Assembly: GCA_037957365.1 (NCBI GenBank)
Contig: JARHVA010004091.1
Location: 1,092,001-1,156,000, forward strand
Reading direction: 5' to 3'
Origin: Torreya grandis
Taxonomy: Eukaryota > Streptophyta > Pinopsida > Cupressales > Taxaceae
Length of the DNA: 64,000 bases
Numbering within the stretch: position 1 is the first letter of the stretch; every line of letters begins with the position of its first letter. The notes below the pieces were generated by a model, which was given only the letters and a program-made list of their open reading frames with translations, was not told the origin of the DNA and made no database searches. Made by a program: the position numbers and the translations under genes. Shown here one piece after another: positions 11,401-24,229 of this stretch.

Positions 11401-12679
11401 AGCATATTAATAAAGTAAAAAATAGAAATAAAAAATGGTTTCTTTACATAAGCATTAGAATGTTAAATGATTATACTAAAATGTTCTACAAAACCATTGT
11501 TGTATAATATGAAACTATTGACAGATGCTATGAAACCTCTAATATATAAAAATCAAGAAACAAATAAAAAAATAGCATAGAAAAAAAGTGATGAATGCAA
11601 GATGTTTAAAAACTAAGAAATTCAAAAAGTTAAACAAAAATTTAAAAAATAGTCTATGAAAATACAAAATACTACTAAAAACAAAACTACCAAAATGTTC
11701 TTTAGACCTACCAAAATTTTCTTCAAACCTATTATTTTGTAGAATAAAACCACCTTTATGTAGGAGCTACATATAAACATCCAAAAAATCCAAATTAAAT
11801 ATTCAAAAACAACTTTTAAGACCAAGTTTAAATAGTAATTTATCCTAAAATAAAATTAAAAAAACTAAAAAATTCTAAAAAGTACAATTAAGATGAACAA
11901 GACATGGGAAATATCTCATCAAGAGTGTTATAATGTGATAACTATTAAAATTTTAATTTTAATGCAAGATAAGAAATGAAACTAATTAAAATCCTATTAT
12001 AAATCTAAACTAACCTCTAATAGAGAAACAATAAATAAAAGAAACCTAAAAAATGAGATACTCATAAAAAATGTAAAATAAATTCATCACCTTCTCCATT
12101 GTGAAAATGCAATGTGATCTCCCTTAATTGGATGTGGATGTTCACTTTATTTCTCCAAATAAATGTGAATTGGGAAATACATGGATGAAAATATCTTGGT
12201 TTTTTAATGGATGCATAGGTTGAATTTGATATTAGTTCGAAATCTTAAAGGTGGATGATGAAAATGAAAGATGACACATCAAATTATAGGCTTGATGGTG
12301 ATAAGATGAATGGTTGAGAATAATCTACATTTTTTTATTATGATAATTATCAATGGTTGAATTAAGGTCCTCATCTCAATGGTTAATGACTAATTCCTAT
12401 GTGTGTGAGAGAAAAGGAGAAAGTTACTTGGTAGTTAAAAATGTCTTAGGAATGAGTCAAGGCAATTGAAATATTCAATGGTAACTCAACATTTGATTGA
12501 GAAAGGTAAGGATTTGGTTAAATGAATAAAATATTTGTTGAGAGAAGCATGTAAGATGTTTGGATGAGTTAAAGATTATGGATTTTAATTAATTAGTATA
12601 GATTAATCAGAAAATTAAAAAAAGAGGGAATTGATGTTAGGTGGAAATTTAAACTTAGGGATGGTGATTAATTTAGTTT
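11401..12679. other. Non-coding AT-rich flank
   Basis: No gene, RNA or repeat edge is visible. Bases 12675-12679 (AGTTT) directly precede the outer element's LTR and resemble AGTGT after its far end. Confidence 0.5.
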
Positions 12680-13657
12680 TGTAATCAAGTAATATGAGGA
12701 TAGTTTTAGTCTAAATGTTAGTGAGATAAATCAATAAAAAATGCATATAAGACTAGCATTCTAAGCATATATACTCAGGGGAGAAAATAATAAACAAACA
12801 AAGGATAATGACAAGGAAAAATAAAATATTTCACCTTCCTTGATAATTAAATTTTCTAGTTGGCCTAAGAGTGGACCATGCTTGTATTGTGGACAATGAG
12901 TGTTTGTCAATGGTGCACATTCATTATCTCCCATTTTTCACTTTGGCAGTTGTCTTGGCATGAGTTGATTTGTGAAGTGTTTCTTAATAATTAGTCATAG
13001 TAAGTTTGTCTTAAGAATCTTGTTGAAAGTGTGTGATGACCTTTTTATTCATAGCATGACTAAAATCATATGGACCATCCATCTTGAGATCAAGATGTGT
13101 GGTCCAAAATAAATTCATCTTTGGATACAAATTTCAATAAATATTGTAATTAATATTTGGAATAATGGATCAATCAATAGGCATGGTTCAACATTTTCAA
13201 TATTTATTGCATTTATGTTTATATTTTACATTTTTGAATTTGTGACTACCTATGTTATGATGATGCCACCTTTTTAGATATTTATTGAATTTATAAAAAT
13301 AGAAATTCATTAATTTTATATGGATTTTTTACTTAGGTGTTTAATTAGATTTAATTATTATTTGAATCTAATTAATCTTTTTCCAATTTCTAACGTTTGA
13401 TTAATTATCATACACTATTTGTCAAGAATGTCAATTTCTAGGCCACAAATTGATTGGAAGTGAATTGATAAGATGTTAGAATTGCATAGAGGTTATTAAA
13501 CCAAGTAGAGATATATTAACATGATTTAGGGAATTTACATCTATTGTGCAAAAAAAATTTAGAATTATAGTGTTTTCTAGGCCTAACATATGTTATTTGT
13601 TAGAAATTAGTCTGATGTCCATTTAGACACAAAAGTGGCCACAAAGGAGTGTCTACA
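12680..13657 (-). mobile_element. Outer element, 3' LTR
   Basis: 978 bp, plus strand TGTAATCAAG...GAGTGTCTACA, with proper TG...CA ends. It aligns with 20381-21321 plus 44668-44711 at roughly 80% by eye. Shared landmarks include TAAATCAATGAAAAATGCATATAAGACTA and TTTCACCTTCCTTGATAATT, each seen in both copies with small changes. Confidence 0.9.
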
Positions 13658-13667
13658 TTTTCCTCTA
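13658..13667 (-). other. Candidate polypurine tract, outer element
   Basis: The plus strand TTTTCCTCTA abuts the LTR end at 13657; on the minus strand it is TAGAGGAAAA followed by the LTR's TG. This is the expected place for plus-strand priming of a minus-sense element. The inner element has GGGAAGAC at the equivalent site. Confidence 0.55.
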
Positions 13668-14297
13668 TTTGAGAAGGCACCACAAGACACAAGCATGGTA
13701 ATATCTTCTCAAATAATGAAAAATTCATTAAGAATAAAATGAAGAAAATTATTGAAAAATGATACTCACACAAAGTTTGGGAAGTCTATGATGCCCCCTC
13801 GAAGGAGTGATTGAAACATAAGATTGATGGATGGTCCCTCAAAAATAAGTTAGAAGAAGAATGAAATTAACCCATGAATAAGATTAATTCAATCAATCTA
13901 ATGATTGCATGAATTTATTTCCAATGGTGAGAATAGAATTAATGTGTCAATAACTGTAGGTTGTTATAAGACAACACATATAGGTTCATCACATAGAGGG
14001 AATTTTGGATTGAATAATGATATTTCCCCAACGTATTAGATTTGATCATGATAACTTAATTGTGTTGTAGTAGGGTGTATTTACAAGTATAACTCAAGGA
14101 TACAACCTGTTACATAAATTAAATATGAATGGTCACAAACATGGGTAGGATGGTATAATGACTTTTCAAAGACTTAAGAATACACAACAAACCAAGCACA
14201 TGAGGATGTACAAAGTGATGAAAGATATAATTGGAAGAACCCAATGAGGAAATAATGGTATAAATGGTGATAATTTGTTAATGATTATGAAGATGAA

Positions 14298-14330
<33 letters not shown>
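14298..14330. repeat. (GAT)11 microsatellite
   Basis: Eleven perfect GAT units, preceded by the imperfect GAAGATGAA. Confidence 0.95.
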
Positions 14331-14331
<1 letters not shown>

Positions 14332-14365
14332 GCCAAGCTAACCTAAGATACTCCATGTATCCCAA

Positions 14366-14412
14366 CTCTACCTACATAGTCTAAAAGGACCTCAGGCCAA
14401 TTTAGTTCTCCC
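14366..14412 (-). repeat. Dispersed hairpin motif, copy 3 (outer element)
   Basis: The minus strand reads GGAGAACTAAATTGG, CCTGAGGTCC, TTTT, AGACTATGTAGGTAG. The stem partners GTCC/AGAC have lost one pair. Read in frame it gives GELNWPEVLLDYVGR. Confidence 0.75.
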
Positions 14413-15642
14413 AAAAGTGTGATAAAATGGAATGGGGAATGAAGAAATAGATGAATAAGAATGAGAATAATAATTATTCAATGTGGATAGTTTAGTTGTA
14501 ACTTCAAATGTGGATGTATTCATCCTGATTAGCATTGATACAACCATAATGGTCAATTAGTTTTGATTTAATTAAATAATATGGGATAATTTCCAAAGTG
14601 AACAAGGGGAATTATCATGACACTATTTATTTTTAGACTATTTATTTAATATTTAATTTGGCATGTGACATTATGCACCATAATTATAAACAAAACATGA
14701 TAACATTAGATGTCATAAGTGTTAGGATTGACTCCCAATCTAGTAGAAAATTCAAAATAATGTACCAATGATAAAAACCATGATGAAAATGTTGATGTAT
14801 GAATATGGATGGGCTCGAATATAAGAAGGAATCACCCTATGAATGCATTTTCACTAGGTTAAGGCACAACAATGAAAGAAAATAAAATAAAAAAATAAAA
14901 CAAACTACTATGAAAATAAACAAACAAATCTTGAAAATAAAAGCAATAGAAGGCATTGCATAATTAACCAAGTAAATACCTATGGGTAAAGGCTTAATGA
15001 ATGAAAATGAATGGTTTCCAAAAAAAAGGCTGTATGCAGTGAAATGGTATATGGGGATAATATATATCATTATAAGATGCACGCTTTAATTTTCCATAGT
15101 AGGATAAAATCCATGAGCTTCACCTAAAAGTGTGAATTATATGGTGCCCTTAAGAAAGGATACATGCAAAGTGAAGGACACACCCCCAATGATACCTTGC
15201 CTAAAAGTGTGAATTAGAACCCACCAAAAAATTTATATTGTAGAGAGAATTTGGGTAGGACATACACCAAAGGTTTCTAAAATAATTGGATCAATTACTA
15301 AGGTACCTCAAAGTGGGAGGATTGAAGATTTTTTATTATCTTTAGGATAAGATAGATTTATTTGATTTTGGTGCTTTATATGTATCTAGGAGATTGTAAG
15401 CCATTTTACAATGTTTAGGTTTTTTTTGTCTTAATATCTCCTCTGAAGATATGAATCATTTTTCAAATTTTAGAAGATTTTTGAAATGTTTCGAATGTTT
15501 TGGATTTTTTGGCATATCAACTCAATGAAGGATTAGGATATGAATAAGATGTTAGATCTGAAAATGGTGAGTGTATTGGTTTAGGTTTATCACAAAATGG
15601 TGAGTGTTAGAATAATGGTGTCTAATCTAACCTCAAAAAATA

Positions 15643-15694
15643 CTGAGCACTGCCTATATAGTCCAAAAGGACCTCAATCCACTATAGTCTATCC
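15643..15694 (-). repeat. Dispersed hairpin motif, copy 4 (outer element)
   Basis: This copy has the perfect stem GAGGTCC-TTTT-GGACTATATAGGCAG on the minus strand, followed by TGCTCAGTA. The first block has decayed to GACTATAGTGGATT. Confidence 0.75.
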
Positions 15695-15739
15695 TACAAC
15701 AAATAATACTAAGTAATAACAAGTCGGGAATAGGACAAT

Positions 15740-15890
15740 GTAAAAGGTGTGGAACAAAAGTAAGGAAAGGTAAATGGAAAGGCATGAAATAATTATAAGG
15801 CAAGGTAAAGGGCAAGGCATGAAATAATGGTAAGCCAAGGTAAATGGCAAGGTGAATGAAAAGGCAAGGAAAAATGGTAAGGTCATGATT
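15740..15890. repeat. ~40-bp minisatellite rich in AAGGCA
   Basis: Loose repeats of AAGGTAAATGGCAAGGCATGAAATAATGG-like text, three to four units. The open minus-strand frame across it (FTLPFTLAYHYF...) is a by-product. Confidence 0.7.
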
Positions 15891-16982
15891 CTATTATAGC
15901 TACTAATGTATAATGAAAAGGTGATATAGGTATTAAATAAAGAAATAGATCATAATGGAATGTAAAATGGTTGGGTAACAAATGAAGATAGATATTTTAA
16001 ATCACACACAATGTTGTTGATTCTATATTTGACACAATTTTTGTTGTGGTAAGGCCAAAGACTTTTGAACATGCTCTCAATAAAAATATACAATTTTTTT
16101 TTTGGTTTAGGCCTCATAGATGCTACAACATTATTAGGTTGTATATTTTCAATGGTGTTGATATTATCTTTAATATTATCTTCATCAAGCAATGAATAAC
16201 TATTACACTCCGGTATTGGTGCCTCAAAGAGATTTTCACTAATAAAGTTGTCTTGATTTTACCAAAGCACCTCAAAAAAGGTTTCACTAGAAGATGTTGA
16301 GTTTAAACTTTGATTCTCCCTTAACACATTTAATTAGGTTTCACTAGGACATTGTTCTTTTACATAAATGTGGTCTTAGTCTCCTTGATTTTATACAATT
16401 AGTACATCACCATGGATGTAGTTTAATAATGTACGATTATGTTAGTCCCAATAGATGCTTGTGGGAGGTGGAATGGTAATTTAATGGCAAGGTTAATTGG
16501 TTTCAATGGAAATTGTAATGGTAATGGAATGAAAAAGTAAAAAAAATCCTTGTTGAGGCTACTAGGAGAACTTGGTTGATTCTAAATAAAACATTCTCAA
16601 CAACTATAGAAGGCTCATAAATGTGTTAAACTTTATCTTCAAGGAGTGTGTAACCAATTTTGTAATATCCACTAATTCATTTTGATTATAAAGGTGATTC
16701 TAACTCAAATGAATTTGAATCTGATGTTGAGATTGATGTTGATTCTATTTTTGATGTTGAATCTAATATTTAAAAAAAAAATAGAACTTGAATCTAATTT
16801 TAATTATTCTTTTAGTGTGGATGTTTAACATAATATTGGTTTATAAATATAACCTATCTCTAATGTAGATGTGGCTAAAAATAGGTCATGTTGAATGTTT
16901 GGTATTGGACAAGTAATATCATGTGATGTGATAATAGGTTATTGATCGACAATAGGCTCATCTAAGAGGGGTTTATAAAATA

Positions 16983-17155
16983 AGAACTTGTCAAAGCAAG
17001 GCTACTCAAAGATAGGGTAATGTTTTAAGGATGAATCAACAAATATTGACAATAAAAGTGAGGCTCCTCAAAGATAGGGGAATGGTTGAAGGGTGACTTA
17101 GCAAAGACTGGCTTGTCGAAGTGAGGCTCCTTAAAGATAGGGAAATTTTTGAAGT
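16983..17155. repeat. 62-63-bp minisatellite, three copies
   Basis: The landmark GGCTNCTCAAAGATAGGG begins at 17000, 17062 and 17125 (the last with CTTAAAG), giving periods of 62 and 63 bp. Confidence 0.85.
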
Positions 17156-17569
17156 GTGTTTTACCATAGGTTTACTCATCATGAATAAGTATTTCAAAAA
17201 AAATATCAAGGATTGGTTGGTTATATTGGCTTTGGTTTACTCTTGTTTTCTAAATCTCATACTTAGACATATTTGGCTCTATTTCAATGTGGCCATTGTC
17301 AATCAAGTCTTAGACATAAAACCTAAATCTAATACATAGATTAAGTGAATGGTGTTGAATATTTTTACATTAAAAATATTCACCTTATCGACACTAGTGA
17401 GATTTGGGAGCATTTTCATCAAAATATTGGGGATGTGGATATCTAATCATGTCCGTTATGAGTAATTGGTAAAATATTTCTCTCAAGGATTTATTGGGTA
17501 AACTTTTCTTGTGGGTCCATGAATAGTTTGGAAGTCTTGATCCATGAAATTATAATGGGCCCAGTGAGG

Positions 17570-17840
17570 GAAAATGCAACCTCAATCTTTGTAATTGGTC
17601 TAATAGGATGATCTTAGTCTTGGTAATTGGCATGTCCCTAAATAGGGTGAACTTGGTATCATTAATTAGCCTAAATAAGGATAGTTTTGGTATATGATTG
17701 TTGGCATGGATTGTCTTGGAATATATAAATTATCCCACATGGGGTAGTTTGGGCACTTGATAATAAATTAGACCAAAGAGGGGAGAACTTGGTCTCAATT
17801 AGAAATGTGCCCAAAGAGGGTGAACTAGGTACTTAAAAAA
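17570..17840. repeat. ~50-60-bp minisatellite
   Basis: About five decayed units with the pattern TAATTGGNCCNAAATAGGGTGAACTTGGT: at 17590, 17630, 17670, 17775 and 17810. Unit lengths vary. Confidence 0.65.
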
Positions 17841-19889
17841 ATGTGGCACATGGATTTAAAATGAAACCTAATTAGGTAGTGGAATGGCTTGGTAAGAGGC
17901 ATGTCGGTTCAAAAAGAACCCCATTTTGGATTTTTTGGTTCATGATTGGTACATGGATTCAAATGTGAATCCTAATTAGATTAGAACATGGATTAAAAAA
18001 AAACCTAAATTTGGCATGGTCTACAATGTGGGTTAAAACTAACACTTATTCTAGGATGGATTTTTAATTTGGTTTAAATACTTGATGTTTTGAAAAGGTG
18101 TATGTGAAAGTGGTTTTTACCTTGGTCAATTTACTTGTCACTTGGAATTTAGTTTGATTTGGGAAATGGTTTAAAATTAAATGGACTTGAAATTAGTCTA
18201 AAAATAAAAATGTACTTCATCTAGGTTTGGCATGAAATTGGAATAAAATTAGGTCTAGGAACATGAAATCAAAACTAATTTAAGTCTAAGGATTTTATTT
18301 TGAAACAAAAGGTACACTTTGTCTAGGTGAAATTTATAAACAAGGTCAAACTTAATCTAGGTATAAAAATTAAATTAGATTGGAAAATGAACCTGATCTA
18401 ATCCAAGCTCAAAATCCATAGAACAAGTAACACAATCTAAATACAAAGAGTAAACAACCTAAGTTATAGGAAAGACTTAAGCATAAACTAATTGTCCGTA
18501 GATCAAAACTTGAAAGTGGATTTCCAACTTGATTTTGAGAGGCATTTATACTTTGAAAAAGGATAATGGATTTAAGAAAACATTATAAAAGTGTTAGATT
18601 TGAATTAGAATCCATGTTTTGTGGATTTATATCTATTTGTAAATAGAATTAAAATGAGAAATATTCTAGACTAAAATGAGCAACATAACAATGCCTTTTA
18701 GAAATTAAAGCATGAACTAGTTTTTGTTATTTTGGACAAGGCAAATGGTTTTGAACATTTGGGTAGCATAACAATTCTTGGTGGAATTATGTATTTATAA
18801 TGTGTTTTGATGTTGGACTTATTTATTTACGTGAAATAGTTCTGCATTGTATCCATAAAATTCTACTAATATACCCATTCTTGAGAGGAATTAACTATTA
18901 AGATATTAAAATAAAGTGTGTGAAGGTATAATTTTTATCCCCCCTTTTTCTCTCAATAACTCATACATAGAATGGAAATTAGAATTCCAAAGTAACTTAC
19001 CATTTTTAAGATAATCCACAAAAAGCGGGGTCTCTTAGTCTAAAAGGTTTTACATTGGCTTTCTAAATAGTCCACAAATATCAAATAATACCTGGAAATA
19101 ATAAAATATGCACTAGTTGGATGTATATATTATTATGAGAGGGTCTTGTCCCTTTCATAGCTACTTCATCTATCAATTACTTAGTGAAGTATGATGTCTA
19201 GAACATGCATGTTCTGAGGATCTATTAAACTTTTTAGGCAAACTACTTAACCAATATCTAATCAAATGGAATGGTCAATTTGTATACCCCATTAGATAAG
19301 TGGGGTTGTTATGATGCTAAGAGATGAAACCCCAAGTCAATTCACCCATGGATAAATTTTGTAGAGGTGATAAACTCCCACTCACTAAGCCAACAAGAAA
19401 ATAAAAAGGGAGAAAGTTGATTATGAACTACCCGCATTCAAGAAAATGATGGGATAACATATATAACTTGAAGTATGAAAAATAAGGATCAAGTATCTTA
19501 GTCATGTTTTTGAGTCACCCTAAATAGGGAAGAGCATAAAGATGAATTTTCTAAACAATGATAAAAAGAAAAATGCAAAATAAAGTAATTTTAAACACCA
19601 AAATGGAAATGTTCCTAAAACTTTGCTTAAAACTTGGAAATAAAAACATGCTTGTTTGAAATTTATTTGGTTGATTTTAAAACACTAAATGAAATGTTTG
19701 AAAACTTTGAAGTGAAAAATGATCTAAGATCAAAACACAAGTGTGAAAATGGCCTTGTTAGTAAATCAAACTTATTATTTTTTTCCTTATACCATACATC
19801 AAATGATTAATAGATTAATTTGTGTTAGTTAAGTTATAAAAGTAAAGCAAAATTTTAACTTTATGAATTTTTGGATTTCTATCTCATAG

Positions 19890-20260
19890 CAGAGTCATCA
19901 TTTAGCAGTCTAAATTGTCATAATTTTCCTAAAAACTACAAAAAAAACATTGAATATGGTAAAGTCACCATTTAGTAGTGGCAAAGTCATCAATTATCAG
20001 AATCAAAGTCATTGTTTGAAATGTAATAAAGTCACCAATATCATAAAATAATTTTACTTGGTAAGGTCATTGATATGTAGGGATGAAGGTGACATTTTTA
20101 GGCTTAGGTTGAACTGAGCAATATCCAGGATCAAAGTCATCAATTTCATGGAAAAAAATAAAAAACTAAAAAGACACAAGACCCAACAAAGTCACCATTT
20201 TCCAATAGTCAAGTCATTGGTACATAGGTTAAAGTCATCATTTTTTAGGTAAACAAGAAA
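19890..20260. repeat. ~20-nt periodic array in outer leader
   Basis: Repeated CAAAGTCATCATTT-like words separated by 20-35 bases: 19913, 19962, 19983, 20004, 20026, 20064, 20123, 20187, 20230. Compare the 20-nt array with another core in the inner leader at 43000-43560. Confidence 0.7.
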
Positions 20261-20357
20261 CATGGTAATTTTAGTGAAACAATTAAATAGTTTCACTAAT
20301 GAGCTTTTTCAAAATTTTAAGAGTCCCAAAATACTCCTAAGATGAATATGGGGTGTG

Positions 20358-20380
20358 TAGTCCCACCAGACAATCCATTA
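20358..20380 (-). other. Candidate primer-binding site, outer element
   Basis: On the minus strand, TAA follows the LTR's CA end, and then TGGATTGTCTGGTGGGACTA. Tat elements usually have TGGCGCCCACCGTGGGGC here (known family feature, from memory). The TGG start and the GTGGGACT end fit; the middle does not. Confidence 0.35.
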
Positions 20381-20743
20381 TGTAATCAAGGAATCCAAAG
20401 ATAATGTTAGTCTAAAATTTATTGAGGTAAATCAATGAAAAATGCATATAAGACTAACATTCCAAGCCTAGATACTTGGGGGAGAAAATAACAAGCAAAC
20501 AAAATACAATTAAAGAGAAACCAAACTCTTTCACCTTCCTTGATAATTCAATTTGCTTGTTATCCTATGAGTGGAATGTGCTTGCCTTGTGTATAATGAG
20601 ACTTTGTCAATAGTGGATGGGTATCATCTCACTTATTCACTTTGGCAATTGTCTTAGCATGAATTGATTTCTAAAGCTTATCTCAATAAATTTTCATAGT
20701 AAATTTTAGTTACGAATCTTATTGAATGTGTGTGAGGACCTTT

Positions 20744-20754
20744 CTATTTATAAC
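20744..20754 (-). promoter_or_regulatory. TATA box, outer 5' LTR
   Basis: The minus strand reads GTTATAAATAG, followed by AAAGGTCC. The start site would lie about 30 bases lower, leaving roughly 330 bp of R-U5 down to 20381. The 3' LTR equivalent (about 13040) has decayed to TGAATAAAAAGG. Confidence 0.6.
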
Positions 20755-21316
20755 ATGACTAAAATGCTATGGACCATCCATCTTGAGATCAAGATATGTG
20801 GTTCAAAATCAATTCACTTTGGAAACCAATTGCAATAAATATTTCAATTAATATTTGGAAGGATTAAGAAATTAATATGCATGGTTCAACATTTCTAATA
20901 TTTTTTGCATTTATGTTGATATTTTGAATTTTTAACTTTGTGATCACCTATGTCATGATGATGTCACCTTTTTAGATATTTATTGAATTTATGTATTTAA
21001 AAAAATATAAATTCATTAATTTGATATGGATTTTTTATTTAAGTGTATAATTGGATTTAATTAGTTAAGTAAATCCGATTATTATTTTTAGAATTTTTAG
21101 AATTCAATTAATTACCATGCACTATTAGTCAAAGACATTAATTTACTAGGTTGCATTTTGATTGGAACTGAATTGATGATAGGTTATCATTATGTACAGT
21201 GTATTATCCTAAATATGGATACCTTAACATGATTTAGGGCATTTACATCTAATATCTAGATGAATTTGGGAACTACAGTGATTTCTAGGCCTAAAATGTG
21301 TTATTTGCTAGAAATT

Positions 21317-21321
21317 AGTCT
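21317..21321. repeat. Target site duplication AGTCT, left copy
   Basis: AGTCT directly precedes the inner element's TG and is repeated at 44663-44667 directly after its CA. Five bases is the normal duplication for LTR elements. With one copy removed, the outer LTR reads through correctly compared with 12680-13657. Confidence 0.93.
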
Positions 21322-22355
21322 TGTGATCAATAGGAATCCAAGAGAGGAAATTAGTACGGTGTTAGTATGAAATAAATAAAATGAAAATAACTAATAAAAT
21401 AATACACTTCTAGTCTAGACATTCAAATATCTAGTGAACAATATAACTAACTAACTAACAAATGAAAGAAAAACAAGCAAGTTTACCTTCCATGAGATCA
21501 AGTGTTGAATGTTGGCAATGAATTGATGTGCTCGATTGTGTGATCAAGAATTATTTATCAACGGATCTCCTTGCACCACATTTCCTTTTCACCTTGGTAA
21601 TGTTGAGTTTGGATTTGGCTTTGCATTGGATTGGATTAGAAAATAGGCATGATAACTCTATAACTATGGAAGCTTTGCATGTGTTTTAAAATGATAAATT
21701 TACATCAAAAGATTTTATTTATCAATTGGTGAGGCCTTGTACTTATATATTCTCAAATTAATTCTAACCCAAGTTTAGTAGGTTATAATTAACTATGGTT
21801 GAGTTTGAACTAACACTAGTTGAGTTAAAGAGGGGACATGTATTTAATATTCGGGATAGAGATCCCATTTATTAAGCATGGCTCTCCATTTATAAATTTA
21901 AGGACTTTAAGGAGATATTTTCAATTCCTTGACTTTGAGGATGATGACATCATCATGACCTCATTTTTATTAAATTTTCCTTTTAAACAATTTATTATCA
22001 CTAATTACACATAGAAATTATAGTTAGGAATTTAATTTTATTTGATTAGTTAATGCATTCTACTTAGCATTTTAGCACTTTAGTAATTGTTCAAGTGCCT
22101 TGTGTAATGGATCCAAAGGCCAAACTATGAATTTTTTTGGTCCCAATTTGACTAGAGATGAATCCATGAGAGGTTACTATTATGTATAGGATAATACCCC
22201 AAATAGGGATGCCTCAACATGTTTATAAGCACTTATGTCTGTTGTACCTATGAAATTGGGACATTAGGTGATTCTTGGGCTTAATTTACATTTTTTGGTA
22301 TAAATCAATCTGAAGTCTAGTTGGAATCCATTTGTGGCCAAATAGGGTGTCTATA
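21322..22355 (-). mobile_element. Inner element, 3' LTR
   Basis: Runs from TGTGATCAATAGG to ...AGGGTGTCTATA (CA decayed to TA), 1034 bp. Shared with 43692-44662: GAAAGAAAAACAAGCAGGTTTACC-like text, GGTAATGTTGAGTTTG, GATGATGACATCATCATG and AATCAATCTGAAGT. The palindrome-like GATGATGACATCATCATG (21940) is kept in both copies. Confidence 0.9.
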
Positions 22356-22364
22356 GTCTTCCCA
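22356..22364 (-). other. Candidate polypurine tract, inner element
   Basis: Plus GTCTTCCCA abuts the LTR; the minus strand is TGGGAAGAC. Confidence 0.5.
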
Positions 22365-22569
22365 TGTTTAGAAAGGTGTTTCAAGACAAAGTCACAGTAA
22401 CATCTTCTCAAAGAATGAAAAATTCATTAATGTCTAATGCCCCAGAAGGTGATTGATGAGCCCTTAATTCCCCCTCGAAGGAGTGGGTGGTAAAGAAGGT
22501 CAGTGAACATTCCCTCAAAAGGAAATAAATAATGTAACGAAGAGGTAAAGGGGGTGGAAAGACTAATTT

Positions 22570-22920
22570 ACTCAAAGGTAGTTATAATCAGTGAAATAGT
22601 GAGATGCCCCAATAGGGCAGATAAAAAATTGATTTTTTGAAAGGCAATTATAATCATCAACATAGTGAGGTGAAAATAATGATTTGCCCGAAGGCAATTA
22701 TAATAATTTCACATCTAGATAGATTGAAACATAATGAATTAACAAAATTAAGTTATAATCATTAGAATAATGAAAAATACCACAATTGGGCAAATAGACA
22801 TAATGATTTTCCCAAAGGTAGTTATAATATTTAACATCTAGATAGATCAAAACAAAATGATTTATCCAAAGGTGGTTATAATCATTAGCATAATGAAAAA
22901 TACCCCACTAGGGTAGATGT
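22570..22920. repeat. ~60-bp degenerate tandem array (GGCAATTATAATCAT)
   Basis: Six units carry (A/G)TTATAATCAT or a variant, at 22571, 22641, 22688, 22751, 22821 and 22875. Alternate units carry ATACCCCANTNGGGNAGAT and CCAAAGGNNG, so the higher-order period is about 120-125 bp. Confidence 0.75.
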
Positions 22921-23840
22921 TATCATGGGATTACATACTAAATCTAAACTCATGGAGTAATAAGAAGCCAAGATAGAGGATAGGCATGAATTTGGACTAC
23001 CTACTAGTATGGAGATGCACATCCTAACTATCAGGGATTGAAATTCATTTGTAATTTAATTACTTTGCATTTGGGTAATGTTTGGATAATTCAAGAATTT
23101 ATCAGGTGAACAAGGAGAAGTACCACAACAACATTGTTTTTAAGATCCACCAAATTGATTTTTATTATATAAAATGATGGTATACATCATGATATAAAAC
23201 ACCATGATGACCTAGATATAATATGCATAAGGATTGACACTTGATCCAATAAAAAAGTGAAAATAATGCATCAATGATAAAAACTATGATGACAATTTTG
23301 ACATATGAATATGGATGGACTTAAGTATCATGTGCAAGAAATCACCTAATGAACTCAGACATACTAAGTCAAGGTACAACAATGAAAGAAAATGAACAAG
23401 CAAACAAATAAATAATAAAAACAATAAAACAATAGAAATAAATAAGTGAACAACAAAACACCAATAAACAAACATAAAGACACAATAAAACTCCAATAAA
23501 CATAAAGTGAAAAGAAATAATAAAAAAATTCAAAGAAATAAAAAAAATGATTAATCATAATTTTAGTGAAAATAGAAAACAAATTATTCGTGCATATGTA
23601 ATCGAGGTGTTACTCTTGGCGACAAGGTGATCCCAAATCTAGGTGGAAAATACAATAATAAAGCAACATAGGAGAAAAATGGCATACTATTATCCTTAGG
23701 AAATGGGGAATAAAAACACAAACAAGATGACAAGTGTTGCCCCTAGGAAATAGGAGATAATAGAACAAACAAAAAAAATGGGGTGAATAGAAGAAAAGAA
23801 AGGGGTATATGAGCCAACTCTAGATGTAATAGGTAAGAGT

Positions 23841-23907
23841 ATGCTACCTACATAGTTCCATGGATGCAATATCCAACATGAACTTCATGCCAAATGTAGT
23901 TCTCCTA
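23841..23907 (-). repeat. Dispersed hairpin motif, copy 5 (inner element)
   Basis: Long variant. The minus strand has GGAGAACTACATTTGGCATGA, about 25 extra bases with the palindrome ATCCATGGA, then ACTATGTAGGTAG. Copies at 47958 and 59218 share this insertion. Confidence 0.75.
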
Positions 23908-24229
23908 GAATATGGGATAGAATGAAATTTATGATAATTAAACATGATTCATGTGTAGAGGAATATGAGAATGGTATTGTAAATACGTGAGTGCATAATA
24001 AAATCCAATTGGTCATTAACACATCAAAGTTAGATGCACAAAACTCACAATATAATCTAAAAAAATGGAAAAAGCATATAGCTAAGGCTAATAAGGATGG
24101 AAAAATTAAAGTACAAGTGGTTAATTTTGAAATATCTACGAGTCCCAAAATATTTAAGGCAAAGAAGTGGTAAAAAAATTAAGGAATATGTAGTTGATCT
24201 TACTCGAGATACCCCATATATCCAAGTGT

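Larger units (their letters stand above)
13658..16200 (-). other. Outer element, 3' untranslated region
   Basis: Homologous in order to 22356-23600 of the inner element: CCCCCTCGAAGGAGTG (13795 and 22470), CTTCTCAAATAATGAAAAATTCATTA (13700; also 22410), and the stretch around GATTGACTCCCAATCTAGTAG (14725; 23230). It contains two copies of the dispersed hairpin motif and a GAT microsatellite. An open minus-strand frame at 15950-16192 has no similarity I recognise. Confidence 0.65.
16201..18900 (-). other. Outer element, middle region of minisatellites with linker remnants
   Basis: No enzyme motif is left. CACCTCAAAAAAGGTTTCAC (16264) and GGTGCCTCAAAGAGATTTTCAC (16219) resemble the protease-RT linker of the inner element near 34965 (GTGCCTCAAAGAGGTTTTCAC), so this part derives from coding DNA. 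Separate minisatellites follow at 16983 and 17570, and a looser one lies at about 18190-18420 around TCTAGGT. Confidence 0.55.
18901..20380 (-). other. Outer element, 5' leader
   Basis: Homologous to the inner leader at 42180-42650. Shared landmarks are the TGTCCCTTTCATAGCTACTTCATCTATC block (19150; 42210) and ATACCCCA...AGTGGGGTT...ATGAT (19285; 42355). The stretch next to the LTR is made of a ~20-nt repeat (19890-20260). Confidence 0.7.
20381..21321 (-). mobile_element. Outer element, 5' LTR, main part
   Basis: Begins TGTAATCAAG and stops at ...GAAATTAGTCT, where the inner element's TG starts. The missing last 44 bases reappear at 44668-44711. A TATA box lies at 20744-20754 on the minus strand. 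Confidence 0.92.

Noticed and set aside
21940..21957. GATGATGACATCATCATG near-palindrome as a transcription factor site
   Set aside because: Kept in both inner LTRs, but a TGACATCA-like core alone is too common in AT-rich DNA to call a site.
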